NCBI RefSeq assembly: GCF_036016955.1
Contig: NZ_JAYWXI010000004.1
Coordinates: 151,970 to 215,969 of the forward strand
Reading direction: 5' to 3'
Source of the DNA: JAYWXI01 sp036016955
GTDB lineage: Bacteria > Bacteroidota > Bacteroidia > Flavobacteriales > Weeksellaceae
Length of the DNA: 64,000 bases
A program made the translations under genes and the position numbers. Of the stretch, positions 17,350 to 25,818 are shown one piece after another (the first letter of the stretch is position 1; each line of letters begins with the position of its first letter). The notes under the pieces were generated by a model. That model worked only from the letters and a program-made list of their open reading frames with translations. It was not told the origin of the DNA and did no database searches.

Positions 17350-18681
17350 ATGTATAGTTTTTCACCTAAATTAAGATTAACATCCATCGTACTGATTGTT
17401 GTAGGACTGATTCTCTTTGGAGCCGGCTACCTCATCAATAAAAGTTACGATAATACGGCTGTGGAACATATGATGGAGGCCGTGCACGCTTCCGGTCATA
17501 CTGCGCCAACACACTCCAGCGAGCTTGTAGGTCCTCAGGATCACAACTCTCATTTGGAGCACGCCATCCACCAAGTTAAAAACCAGCCTTTGGCGGCATT
17601 GCATTTTGTAGCCGTATTTTTCTTTGCGGCATCTTGCTGCGTGCTGTTTTTCTATTCCATCCAACATGCTGCTCACGCCGGATGGTCTATTATCGTTACT
17701 CGTGTAATGGAAGCCATCGCTTATTTCATTCCTTGGGCGGGTGCATTTTGCCTTGTCATTATGGCACTTAACATTTCACATATTGGGCATCTGTTTCATT
17801 GGATGGATCCTTCACTGAAAGACCCTAATGACCCTAACTTTGATGTTATCACCCTCGAAAAGAGCAAATTCCTTAACGAATCTTTCTATTTGGTAAGAAA
17901 TCTTTTCTATGTGCTTGGAGCCTCTTTCTTTGCATGGAAACTAAGAACCCAATCCAAGAAAGTCGACCAAACCAAAAATGCAAGAGACTACCAAATGTTG
18001 TACAGATGGTCTGTAGGTTACATCGTATTCTTCGGATTTGCATCTGTAGGATGGGCTTGGGATTGGTTGATGTCAATCGACCACCACTGGTACTCTACCA
18101 TGTACGTATGGTATGCAATGGTAAGTGCCTTGGCCACTGCTGTAGCCTTGATTATTTTGGTGACCGTTTACTTGAAGAAAAAAGGATTTCTTCCTGAGTT
18201 TAACGACAATCACCTTCACGATTTAGGTAAATTCCTTTTTGCTACGAGTATGCTGTGGACGTACACTTGGTTCTGTCAGTTCATGCTTTACTGGTATGCC
18301 AACGTTCCTGAAGAAGTGAATTATTTCTTCGGAAGATTTGAGCACTATGCTCCAACCTTCCTCCCAATGCTTATCTTAAACTTCCTCATTCCATTGTTGG
18401 TTTTGGTAAGTTCGAGCATTAAGAGAAATTATAAAGTTGTAACGTCGGTTGCTGTAATTGTAGTGATTGGCCATATCATAGATTACTTCAACATGGTAAT
18501 GCCCGGAACGGTTGGCCCTTATTGGAACAACGCAGCAGTACTATTGTTGGTATTGGGAGCTGTAATCTTCTTTGTAGGTTTGTTCATCCTTGCCGTGATG
18601 TCCAAACTGACAAAATTGAAACTGATTCCTACAGGAAACCCATTCGTTCACGAATCAAAAATCTACGAGTACCCGTTCTAA
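17350..18681 (+). CDS. actF: Alternative complex III subunit ActF
   Basis: 443 aa integral membrane protein with about ten helices, homologous in layout to ActC but shorter and without the full quinol site. Conserved stretches include HFVAVFFFAASCCVLFF and the helix WAWDWLMSIDHHWYSTMYVW. It is the last act gene: a strong terminator follows 29 bases after the stop. In many Bacteroidota the caa3 oxidase genes follow actF; here none do. Confidence 0.92.
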   Translation: MYSFSPKLRLTSIVLIVVGLILFGAGYLINKSYDNTAVEHMMEAVHASGHTAPTHSSELVGPQDHNSHLEHAIHQVKNQPLAALHFVAVFFFAASCCVLFFYSIQHAAHAGWSIIVTRVMEAIAYFIPWAGAFCLVIMALNISHIGHLFHWMDPSLKDPNDPNFDVITLEKSKFLNESFYLVRNLFYVLGASFFAWKLRTQSKKVDQTKNARDYQMLYRWSVGYIVFFGFASVGWAWDWLMSIDHHWYSTMYVWYAMVSALATAVALIILVTVYLKKKGFLPEFNDNHLHDLGKFLFATSMLWTYTWFCQFMLYWYANVPEEVNYFFGRFEHYAPTFLPMLILNFLIPLLVLVSSSIKRNYKVVTSVAVIVVIGHIIDYFNMVMPGTVGPYWNNAAVLLLVLGAVIFFVGLFILAVMSKLTKLKLIPTGNPFVHESKIYEYPF

Positions 18682-18710
18682 ACCACGGAGTAATATAGAA
18701 CCTCAAAAAG

Positions 18711-18739
18711 AATCCCGACATCATGTCGGGATTTTTTTT
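18711..18739 (+). terminator. Intrinsic terminator of the act operon
   Basis: AATCCCGACA (18711-18720) pairs with TGTCGGGATT (18724-18733) around a 3-base loop, followed by a run of T. The last T is also the first base of the next gene's -7 box. Confidence 0.9.
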
Positions 18740-18746
18740 ACTTTTG
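18739..18746 (+). promoter_or_regulatory. -7 promoter box for the lipoprotein at 18765
   Basis: TACTTTTG, a match to TAnnTTTG, overlapping the terminator T-run, 18 bases before the ATG. No clear -33 TTG: its expected position lies inside the terminator stem. Confidence 0.5.
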
Positions 18747-18764
18747 TGCAAAGCTTTTTTAAAC

Positions 18765-19922
18765 ATGAAACGTTTAATCTTTATCTTATTCGTCGCCCTT
18801 ACAACACTTAACGCTTGTAAAAAAGACACCGTGGATGCCACTACGACCAAAACTTTTCAAAGCAGCATCAACGATATGGCCAGCAGCCTGACCACTTTGC
18901 AGCAGGTTAAATTTAACGAAGCATTATACATCCTAAAGACCTTCGGTGTGGAAGGCGGGAGTGACATCGAAAAAATCAATGCCCTCGGAAAAAAAATCAA
19001 CGGAATGAAAGTGCCTCAGATTTTAAGTCTCGCCGACCAAGTCGCCTCCAAAAACGGTATCGAATGGTCCAGCACTGGCCCACCATCGCTCGGCGAAATG
19101 AATATTTTTGGGAACGAAGAAGCCAGCCAATACGATCCGAACGATGTGAAAGCCTCCTCGCTATCGCTAACAGTTATAGAAACCATGAAAGATTCCGTTC
19201 TTGGCCCCAAAGCCATTCAAGTGGTTCCTCGATTGGTGGACCAGTCCGGCAAACCGATTGATTTCTCTGGCGCCGCTCTGGAAACCGTTTTGGAAGTTCA
19301 CAACAGCAACGGAAAACTGTTAACCTCCAAAAACCTGATGCAGGATAACGATTTTTCAGGATTTACCATTCGTATGGCGTCGCTCCCATCGCAAAAAATT
19401 ACAGACGGAACCATTGACATTACCGTAACGGTAAAAACAACCGCTAAAAATTTCAAAATGTCTAAAATCGGCGTTCCTGTGAACCTCAAAGCCCTTCGGA
19501 TGCCTGCTCCTGGAGCAGGCCAAGAGCAAGACCTTGCACTTCAAGAACCCGCCGATCCTTCTCAGCAAAATCCTAACGCCGACAATGCACTTGCCAGCCC
19601 TTCCTCTGACCCCAAAACAACGGTAACCCGTTTCTTGAATCATTTGAGCTCTCAAAACCTCAAAGCAGCTTACGAAACATCCGATAATGCAGGGTGGGGT
19701 TCCTACGATCAGTTTTCCAATCCGACCTCGGGATTTGGCGCGGTAAAAAGTATTAACGTAAAAAACATCACCACCAAATCAGCTTCCGATAAATCGGCTC
19801 AAATCGGAGCCACCTACGATGTAACGGATAAAACAGGAAAAACCACTTCCCTGCAAGTTACTTTCGGACTGAAAAACATCAAAGGAGAGTGGAAAATAAC
19901 CAATTATAACATTAACCAATAA
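18765..19922 (+). CDS. Two-domain lipoprotein (DUF6694-like N-terminus, NTF2-like C-terminus)
   Basis: 385 aa from ATG 18765. Lipoprotein signal peptide MKRLIFILFVALTTLNAC, Cys18 lipidated. The N-terminal part (SSINDMASSLTTLQQVKFNE) resembles DUF6694-type lipoproteins; the middle (about residues 125-240) is beta-rich; a Pro/Gln/Asp linker follows; the last 100 residues (TVTRFLNHLSSQNLKAAYET ... GEWKITNYNINQ) look like an NTF2-like/DUF4878-type domain. The function is unknown. It sits 3 bases before apt and is probably co-transcribed with it, though a functional tie is unlikely. Domain names are by resemblance only. Confidence 0.75.
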   Translation: MKRLIFILFVALTTLNACKKDTVDATTTKTFQSSINDMASSLTTLQQVKFNEALYILKTFGVEGGSDIEKINALGKKINGMKVPQILSLADQVASKNGIEWSSTGPPSLGEMNIFGNEEASQYDPNDVKASSLSLTVIETMKDSVLGPKAIQVVPRLVDQSGKPIDFSGAALETVLEVHNSNGKLLTSKNLMQDNDFSGFTIRMASLPSQKITDGTIDITVTVKTTAKNFKMSKIGVPVNLKALRMPAPGAGQEQDLALQEPADPSQQNPNADNALASPSSDPKTTVTRFLNHLSSQNLKAAYETSDNAGWGSYDQFSNPTSGFGAVKSINVKNITTKSASDKSAQIGATYDVTDKTGKTTSLQVTFGLKNIKGEWKITNYNINQ

Positions 19923-19925
19923 ATT

Positions 19926-20462
19926 ATGGCATCCAAAGAGCTCATCACCGCACTGGAAAACACCGTACTCAATATTCCCGATTTTCCTAAACCGGGCATC
20001 CAATTCAAGGACATTAGTCCCATTTTCCTCCAACCGAAACTCTACGAAGCCGTCATTGAAGACTTGGCGGCTTTCAGTCGGGGAAAAATCGACGTCGTCT
20101 GCGGTATTGAAAGCCGTGGCTACCTCTTTGGTATTGCCATTGCGGTCGCGTTGGGAGTGCCCTTTATTTTGATAAGAAAAAAAGGGAAACTCCCCCCTCC
20201 TTTCGTCTCCCAATCCTACGAGTTGGAATACGGCACCTCCGAAATCGAAATGAGAGAAGGTCAACTGAAAGCAGGACAAAGGGTACTAATCCACGACGAT
20301 TTACTCGCCACAGGCGGAACTACCGAAGCGGCAGCCAAATTAGTCCAAAAGCAGGGCGGTATTGTCACTCAATTTAGCTTTTTGATTGGTCTTAAAGCAC
20401 TTCAAGGCGAGAGCAAACTCCTGCCTTATGCCTCCGAAATCTATACAATTTTGGATTATTAA
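19926..20462 (+). CDS. apt: Adenine phosphoribosyltransferase
   Basis: 178 aa, the normal family length. It salvages adenine: adenine + PRPP gives AMP + PPi in the cytoplasm. Visible features are FPKPGIQFKDISPIF near residue 20, GIESRGYLFG, the RKKGKLPPP loop and the PRPP-binding motif VLIHDDLLATGGTT near residue 121. It shares purine/PRPP metabolism with prs 2.3 kb downstream, but the two are not in one operon. Confidence 0.96.
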   Translation: MASKELITALENTVLNIPDFPKPGIQFKDISPIFLQPKLYEAVIEDLAAFSRGKIDVVCGIESRGYLFGIAIAVALGVPFILIRKKGKLPPPFVSQSYELEYGTSEIEMREGQLKAGQRVLIHDDLLATGGTTEAAAKLVQKQGGIVTQFSFLIGLKALQGESKLLPYASEIYTILDY

Positions 20463-20484
20463 CCAAAATCCATTTTACCCGATT

Positions 20485-20514
20485 TTGAAAATCATTCAGA
20501 AACAATTAAATTTG
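20485..20514 (+). promoter_or_regulatory. Promoter of the TPR protein / ribH unit
   Basis: TTG (20485-20487), a 19-base spacer and TAAATTTG (20507-20514), 23 bases before the ATG: one of the best matches in the window. Confidence 0.75.
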
Positions 20515-20537
20515 CATCTCATTTTTTAGACCGACTT

Positions 20538-21239
20538 ATGACAAAAAATAAAAACCAACAAGAAATCGAAGGAAAAGAAACCGTAGAGTTTTTCAAGGAT
20601 CTCGATAAAGAAGCTCTTCAGACGGAACGTTTTCTGGAGAGAAATGCAAAACTCTTATCCATTATTTTCGGTGGATTGGTTGTTTTGATCCTTTCCTATT
20701 TTGCTTATCAGCAATTCATCGTTGCTCCTAAAAATGAAGAAGCGACCAAAGGCTATTTGGCTGCCATGGCAAAGCTTCAACAAGGAGACAACACCGAAGC
20801 CCTAGGAGGAAAATCGGCTGCGAACCCCGGATTTTTAGGAACCTATGAAAATTATTCGGCTACCGACGCAGGAAAACTCTCGGCTTATAATGCCGGACTC
20901 ATCCGTTTCAAAGAAGGGAAATACAAAGAAGCCTATGACCTTTTGGATCAATTCAGTTCGGATAACAAAGTGCTCATGGCTCTTAAATACGGTGCCATGG
21001 CCGACGCCCAAGCCAACCTGAACAAAGTGAATGAGGCCTTATCCCTTTTGGAGAAGGCGATTTCTGCATCCGACGATCCTTATACTTCCTATTATTTCAC
21101 GCGTAAAGCCGGTATTCTGTCGCTTGCGCTAAAGAAAAATGCGGAAGCCAAAAAATACTTCACCAGCATCGACGAGAAGTACACCGAGTACGACAACGGA
21201 ATGTCCGATGCTTATATCGAAATGGTAAAATATTATTAA
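20538..21239 (+). CDS. Tetratricopeptide-repeat membrane protein (YfgM-like)
   Basis: 233 aa. A charged cytoplasmic N-terminus (about 40 residues), one membrane helix (LLSIIFGGLVVLILSYFAY, about 38-56), then an extracytoplasmic helical domain with TPR-like repeats (KLSAYNAGLIRFKEGKYKEA; VNEALSLLEKAISASDDPYT). The layout matches YfgM/anchored TPR proteins found upstream of ribH in flavobacteria. The role is probably as a periplasmic chaperone or scaffold, but this is inference. It is 3 bases before ribH and has its own strong promoter. Confidence 0.8.
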   Translation: MTKNKNQQEIEGKETVEFFKDLDKEALQTERFLERNAKLLSIIFGGLVVLILSYFAYQQFIVAPKNEEATKGYLAAMAKLQQGDNTEALGGKSAANPGFLGTYENYSATDAGKLSAYNAGLIRFKEGKYKEAYDLLDQFSSDNKVLMALKYGAMADAQANLNKVNEALSLLEKAISASDDPYTSYYFTRKAGILSLALKKNAEAKKYFTSIDEKYTEYDNGMSDAYIEMVKYY

Positions 21240-21242
21240 CCC

Positions 21243-21752
21243 ATGGCTACAGTAAATCTTTCCGATTACAAGCCACTCCATATCACTAATGCCGATGACT
21301 TTACCATCGGCATTGTAGTTTCCGAGTGGAACGATTTCATTACATTCAATCTCCGCGATGCTACTTTGGCTCTATTGGAGAAAGAAGGCGTAAAAAAAGA
21401 AAACCTAACCGTCTATACCGTTCCTGGAGCCTTTGAACTAAGCTATGCCTCCATGCAACTCTGCAAGACACAGCGGTTTGATGCCGTCATTGCCATTGGC
21501 TGCGTCATACGGGGCGAAACGGCTCATTTTGATTATGTTTGCTCTGCCGTTGCGCAAGGGATAAAAGACTGCAATACCCAAACCGATACTCCTACGATTT
21601 TTTGTGTACTGACCGATGACACCAAAGAACAATCTATAGCCCGAAGCGGCGGTAACCTCGGAAACAAAGGGGTGGAAGCAGCCGTTACGGCTTTAAAAAT
21701 GATTGATTTCAAAAGAGGTCTTAGCCCGCAACAAAATCATATTGGATTTTAA
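21243..21752 (+). CDS. ribH: 6,7-dimethyl-8-ribityllumazine synthase
   Basis: 169 aa. It condenses 5-amino-6-ribitylamino-uracil with 3,4-dihydroxy-2-butanone 4-phosphate, the penultimate step of riboflavin synthesis, usually as a 60-mer or pentamer. Motifs: IVVSEWNDFIT at the substrate site, VPGAFELSYA, and GCVIRGETAHFDYVC with the catalytic His. No other rib gene is nearby and no FMN riboswitch is visible upstream. Confidence 0.96.
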   Translation: MATVNLSDYKPLHITNADDFTIGIVVSEWNDFITFNLRDATLALLEKEGVKKENLTVYTVPGAFELSYASMQLCKTQRFDAVIAIGCVIRGETAHFDYVCSAVAQGIKDCNTQTDTPTIFCVLTDDTKEQSIARSGGNLGNKGVEAAVTALKMIDFKRGLSPQQNHIGF

Positions 21753-21802
21753 TCCTAAACGGAAATATTTAGTACCTTTACCACAAGTAAAAAATACAAC
21801 GG

Positions 21803-22654
21803 ATGAAATGGACAGAAAACCGAAGCGATAATGTAGAAGACCGCCGTGGACGAGGAAGTGGCGGAGGGCTGGTAGGCGGAGGCCTTATCTCGCTGATTAT
21901 TGCAGCCATCGTTTTTTTTCTGGGAGGCGATCCTTCGGCGGTGTTGAATTCGGGCATAAGTTCTTCTGCTCCGACCGAACAGCGTGAATTAACCTCGGAA
22001 GAGAAGCAAATCAACGAATTTATAAGAATGCTTACCTCCGAAAACGAAAGAACTTGGGCAAAGATTTTCCAGGAAAACGGGATGCAATACCGTCCTGCGA
22101 AAGTGGTTCTCTTTGAACAAATCACACAATCCGGTTGTGGGACGGCTCAGGCGGCCATGGGCCCTTTTTACTGCCCCAGCGACGAAACCGTGTACATGGA
22201 TCTCAGCTTTTTTAATGAATTACAGGAACGTTTTGGGGCTCAGGTAACCGAATTTTCCGTGGCTTATGTTCTTGCCCACGAAATGGGGCACCATGTGCAA
22301 AACCTTTTGGGAACGTTGCAAAAAACCGAACAATTAAGACGAAGTGGGCAATACTCTCAAACCCAAATGAATCAAGTTTCCGTCGCCACAGAACTTCAGG
22401 CCGACTTTTATGCCGGACTTTGGGCCAGATATTCCGACGACCGGGAAAAGTTTTTAGAGCCGGGCGACATCGAATCGGCCATTAGCGCTGCCCAAGCCGT
22501 TGGTGATGACAATATTCAGAAACGGGCCCAAGGCTACGTCAATCAGGAAACCTTTACCCACGGAAGTTCTGCCCAACGGAAGGAGTGGTTCCTAAGAGGT
22601 TATCAAACGGGAGACATACGGCAAGGCAACACCTTTGACCAATTGCTTCGCTAA
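21803..22654 (+). CDS. ypfJ: YpfJ-family neutral zinc metallopeptidase
   Basis: 283 aa. A Gly/Arg-rich N-terminus (DRRGRGSGGGLVGGGL), one membrane helix (about residues 28-46), then a peptidase domain with the zinc motif HEMGHHVQ (about residue 158) and a downstream ELQADFYAGLWA that supplies the third zinc ligand. The MKWTENRSDNVEDRRG start is typical of the KPN_02809/YpfJ family. The substrate is unknown. It is a single gene between ribH and prs. Confidence 0.93.
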   Translation: MKWTENRSDNVEDRRGRGSGGGLVGGGLISLIIAAIVFFLGGDPSAVLNSGISSSAPTEQRELTSEEKQINEFIRMLTSENERTWAKIFQENGMQYRPAKVVLFEQITQSGCGTAQAAMGPFYCPSDETVYMDLSFFNELQERFGAQVTEFSVAYVLAHEMGHHVQNLLGTLQKTEQLRRSGQYSQTQMNQVSVATELQADFYAGLWARYSDDREKFLEPGDIESAISAAQAVGDDNIQKRAQGYVNQETFTHGSSAQRKEWFLRGYQTGDIRQGNTFDQLLR

Positions 22655-22718
22655 AAACACAAAGAATGCACAAAAAGAGAGCGAAGAAATTCACCTCTCC
22701 CTTGCTCCAAAATTTTAT

Positions 22719-22726
22719 TAAATTTG
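22719..22726 (+). promoter_or_regulatory. -7 promoter box for prs
   Basis: TAAATTTG, 21 bases before the prs ATG. The closest TTG (22702-22704) is 14 bases upstream, short of the usual spacing. Confidence 0.5.
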
Positions 22727-22747
22727 CCTTCAAAATAAACAGTAAAA

Positions 22748-23686
22748 ATGGCCGAACAACTTAGTTACCTTTTCTCCACCCGAACCAGCAAGGACTTAGC
22801 CGAAAAAATCGCTAAGAGCTACGGTCAGGAGATGGGAAAAATTAATTTTCAAGAATTCAGCGACGGAGAATTTGAACCCGTATTGGACCAGTCGGTACGT
22901 GGCGGAAGAGTTTTTCTCATTGGTTCTACTTTTCCCCCCGCGGACAACCTTTTGGAACTTTTGCTTATGATTGATGCCGCCAAAAGGGCCTCTGCCAAAA
23001 GCATTACCGTCGTTATTCCTTACTACGGATTGGCTCGTCAGGATCGTAAGGACAAACCTCGTGCTCCGATAGGAGCCAAATTGGCTGCCAATTTGCTTAC
23101 CGCAGCAGGAGCTACCCGTATCATGACCATGGATTTGCATGCCGATCAAATTCAAGGGTTTTTCGAAATTCCGGTGGATCACCTCTACGCCTCCACTATT
23201 TTTGTCGATTACATTACCTCGCTCCAGTTGGAAAACCTAACCATTGCCTCTCCCGATATGGGCGGAGCCAAACGGGCTAAAAATTATGCCGGTCATCTTG
23301 GTGCAGAAGTTGTGATTGCCTACAAAGAAAGGAAAAAGGCCAACGTAGTGGAAGAAATGTTCCTCATTGGCGATGTTAAAGATCGTAACGTGATCCTCAT
23401 TGATGATATGATTGATACTGCCGGTACTCTGTGCAAGGCCGCCGAAATTCTCCGAAATAACGGAGCCAAATCGGTTCGGGCCATGGCCACCCACCCGGTG
23501 TTATCCGGAAAAGCGTACGAAAATATCGAGAACTCTTGTTTGGAAGAGGTTATCGTAACCGATACCATCCCAGTAAAAACAGAGTTATCGTCCAAAATCA
23601 AAGTGTTGTCTTGTGCCGACCTCTTTGCCGACGTGATGAAGATGGTTCATGAACACAAATCTATCAGCAATAAATTCGTTATCTAA
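22748..23686 (+). CDS. prs: Ribose-phosphate pyrophosphokinase (PRPP synthetase)
   Basis: 312 aa class I enzyme: ribose 5-phosphate + ATP gives PRPP + AMP, feeding purine, pyrimidine, His, Trp and NAD synthesis. Motifs: FSDGEFEP near residue 37, YYGLARQDRK (about 97), TMDLHADQIQGFF (about 129) and the PRPP loop VILIDDMIDTAGT (about 218). It is followed by its own terminator and then rplY, the order seen in many Bacteroidota. Confidence 0.97.
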   Translation: MAEQLSYLFSTRTSKDLAEKIAKSYGQEMGKINFQEFSDGEFEPVLDQSVRGGRVFLIGSTFPPADNLLELLLMIDAAKRASAKSITVVIPYYGLARQDRKDKPRAPIGAKLAANLLTAAGATRIMTMDLHADQIQGFFEIPVDHLYASTIFVDYITSLQLENLTIASPDMGGAKRAKNYAGHLGAEVVIAYKERKKANVVEEMFLIGDVKDRNVILIDDMIDTAGTLCKAAEILRNNGAKSVRAMATHPVLSGKAYENIENSCLEEVIVTDTIPVKTELSSKIKVLSCADLFADVMKMVHEHKSISNKFVI

Positions 23687-23707
23687 ATAAACGCAAATTG
23701 CAAAAGT

Positions 23708-23738
23708 AAATCCTTCCTTCATGCGGAAGGATTTTTTA
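23708..23738 (+). terminator. Intrinsic terminator after prs
   Basis: AAATCCTTCC (23708-23717) pairs with GGAAGGATTT around a 7-base loop, followed by a T-run. It separates prs from rplY transcription. Confidence 0.85.
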
Positions 23739-23754
23739 TTTGACAAAATATTTC

Positions 23755-23762
23755 TATCTTTG
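23755..23762 (+). promoter_or_regulatory. -7 promoter box for rplY
   Basis: TATCTTTG, 24 bases before the rplY ATG. A TTTG lies at 23739-23742, 12 bases upstream, which is closer than the consensus spacing. Confidence 0.55.
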
Positions 23763-23786
23763 CACCCTCAAAAAAATATATTTACA

Positions 23787-24383
23787 ATGAAATCTATTAC
23801 AATTCAAGGTGCAAAAAGAGAAAGCGTGGGCAAAAAGTCTACAAAAGCTTTACGTGATGCTGAGCTAGTTCCTTGTGTTGTTTATGGAGGAACCGAGCCT
23901 TTGAACTTCTCTACTGAAGAGAAATCTTTCAAGAACTTGGTGTACACTCCTGACGCACACACGGTAGAGCTTGTAATTGACGGACAAACAATTCCGGCGG
24001 TTCTACAAGACATCCAATTCCACCCTATTACGGATCGGATTCTTCACGCAGACTTCTATCAACTTTCTGAAGACAAACCTGTTATCATGGACGTTCCTGT
24101 AAGAATTACTGGACGTGCAAAAGGGGTTGTTGCCGGTGGTGTATTGCGTCAGTCATTCAGAAAATTGAGATTGAAAGCCCTTCCTGCTAACCTTCCAGAT
24201 GAAATCGTAGTGGATGTAACACCACTTAGAATCGGTAATAAGGTTTATGTGGGCGACATCAAAAATGACGCTTACACATTCCTTCACCCAGACAATGCTG
24301 TAGTAGCAGCCGTGAAGATGTCTAGAAACGCGATGAAAGGAGGCGTTGTTGTTGACGACGACGAAGACGAATCTGAAGGGTAA
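23787..24383 (+). CDS. rplY: 50S ribosomal protein L25 / general stress protein Ctc
   Basis: 198 aa from ATG 23787; a longer in-frame reading upstream would run through the promoter and is rejected. The N-terminal L25 domain ([20 protein letters not shown]) binds 5S rRNA; the C-terminal TL5/Ctc beta domain (about residues 95-180) is present, so this is the long form. The acidic tail ([11 protein letters not shown]) is common in the family. The pth gene that often follows is absent here. Confidence 0.95.
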   Translation: MKSITIQGAKRESVGKKSTKALRDAELVPCVVYGGTEPLNFSTEEKSFKNLVYTPDAHTVELVIDGQTIPAVLQDIQFHPITDRILHADFYQLSEDKPVIMDVPVRITGRAKGVVAGGVLRQSFRKLRLKALPANLPDEIVVDVTPLRIGNKVYVGDIKNDAYTFLHPDNAVVAAVKMSRNAMKGGVVVDDDEDESEG

Positions 24384-24403
24384 TTTCTTCCTTTATAAAA
24401 TCA

Positions 24404-24432
24404 AAAACCTGCCTCTAGAGGCAGGTTTTGTT
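24404..24432. terminator. Bidirectional terminator between rplY and the GLPGLI gene
   Basis: A perfect 12-base stem (AAAACCTGCCTC, 24404-24415, pairing with 24418-24429) with a 2-base spacer, lying between convergent genes. Confidence 0.85.
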
Positions 24433-24448
24433 TATGAATCAGTATTTT

Positions 24449-25285
24449 TTAATTTTTTTCCAAAGGATTATTTTCCTTCTGGAGAGATTCTTTTATTCGT
24501 TGTTGCATTTCCTTCTGTCTTTGAGGATCGGGAGTAAAGGTTCTCGCTTCTCCTCCAGGCCCACCCGGCGGAGGCCCCATCGCTGAAGTTTGACTATTGA
24601 GGAAAGCCACCGGATCTTTTCTGTATTTTTCCATTTGTTTCACATAATCCTTTCTTTTTACAGTCATCGGTGCTCTTCCCATAGACTCTGGAGTATAAAC
24701 GGCTTCTATTTTTCGGGTTTCTTTTAATTCGAAAATATAATCGCCTCTATCGTCTTCCACCTTTACAATAAGCCCCGGAAGACCATGAAACTTGTAAGGC
24801 CCGTCCGTAATGGGAATTTCGGTCGTAAACCACGCCACCCAGTGACGTCCGGCAAAATTCGTTTCTGCTTTTTGAACCTTATAGCGGTCGAGGGTAGACG
24901 TTTCAGGTTGAATGTTCCACGAGATCGGCCGATCCTCCTCATAAGCGTAGCGATCTCTTCCTATGCGACTTTTATAAATAATTTTAGACGCATCCAAATC
25001 CTTACTGATTTGATAATCAATTTGCGAACGGTATTGTTGCATCTGCGAACGATCGAAATTAAAATTACGGGTTTCAAACGACCGACGGAAAAGCGAATCC
25101 CTTTTCAGATCTTTCTCGCCATAGAAGTAAGACTGCCGATCTGCGACATCCAAAAAAGCATTCTCAGCAACAGGTGCAGCCGTAGAATCGGACTTCATGG
25201 AAAGCTGATACACAAAACGGGTTGCTTGTGGAAATGCCATCACCGAAAATAATCCCCATACCAATAGTATGATTTTTTTTTGCAT
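24449..25285 (-). CDS. GLPGLI-family exported protein
   Basis: 278 aa from the ATG at 25285 (MQKKIILLVWGLFSVMAFPQ signal peptide); the upstream in-frame ATGs add 18 residues before a normal signal peptide and are rejected. The name-giving motif HGLPGLIVKVED is clear near residue 168, after WVAWFTTEIPITDGPYKF, as in TIGR01200 proteins of Bacteroidota. The C-terminus has a Pro/Gly patch (GPPPGGPGGEA) and a charged tail. The function of GLPGLI proteins is unknown; they are exported and often sit near TonB-dependent receptors, none of which is here. Confidence 0.9.
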   Translation of the reverse strand: MQKKIILLVWGLFSVMAFPQATRFVYQLSMKSDSTAAPVAENAFLDVADRQSYFYGEKDLKRDSLFRRSFETRNFNFDRSQMQQYRSQIDYQISKDLDASKIIYKSRIGRDRYAYEEDRPISWNIQPETSTLDRYKVQKAETNFAGRHWVAWFTTEIPITDGPYKFHGLPGLIVKVEDDRGDYIFELKETRKIEAVYTPESMGRAPMTVKRKDYVKQMEKYRKDPVAFLNSQTSAMGPPPGGPGGEARTFTPDPQRQKEMQQRIKESLQKENNPLEKN

Positions 25286-25370
25286 AATGTAAATTTTAGG
25301 GTTGGATAACTCCGAGTAGGAAAAGTTAAGTTCCATCAATATTAATTATAGTTAAAAAGAAAGGACAAAT

Positions 25371-25401
25371 TTGAATTGCATCCATTTAGTTCGTACTTTT
25401 G
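25371..25401 (+). promoter_or_regulatory. Promoter of the suf operon
   Basis: TTG (25371-25373), a 20-base spacer and TACTTTTG (25394-25401), 27 bases before the sufA ATG. No obvious IscR- or Fur-like operator is visible. Confidence 0.7.
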
Positions 25402-25428
25402 CAATCTAAAATCGTTCTAAATAATTCC

Positions 25429-25758
25429 ATGATTAAAGTTAGTGATAATGCAAAAGAAAAAGCCTCGGTTCTGATGAAGGAAGACGGCTTCAATCCCGAG
25501 ACAGATTACATCCGCGTCGGGGTAAAAAGCGGCGGATGCTCCGGGTTGGAATACGTGCTGAAGTTTGATAATCAAACAACTGATGCCGACCAGCTTTTCG
25601 AGGATAACGGGGTGCGTATCGTGGTGGATAAAAAATCCATCCTTTATTTGGCAGGAACCACTTTGGATTATTCGGGCGGGCTTAACGGAAAAGGATTTGT
25701 TTTCAACAATCCTAATGCGGCCAGAACCTGCGGATGCGGGGAAAGTTTTAGTCTGTAG
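25429..25758 (+). CDS. sufA: HesB/IscA-family iron-sulfur assembly protein (SufA-like)
   Basis: 109 aa from ATG 25429; an in-frame TTG at 25399 overlaps the promoter box and is rejected. The three conserved cysteines of A-type carriers are present: GGCSGLEY (about residue 36) and the C-terminal CGCGESF. It accepts Fe-S clusters from SufBCD and hands them to target proteins. It is the first gene of the suf operon, 60 bases before sufB. Confidence 0.92.
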   Translation: MIKVSDNAKEKASVLMKEDGFNPETDYIRVGVKSGGCSGLEYVLKFDNQTTDADQLFEDNGVRIVVDKKSILYLAGTTLDYSGGLNGKGFVFNNPNAARTCGCGESFSL

Positions 25759-25818
25759 AACCACAAGAGGCACTCCGAAAAAACACCGGTGTAGCTTCTT
25801 TTATTTCGAAAATACCTT

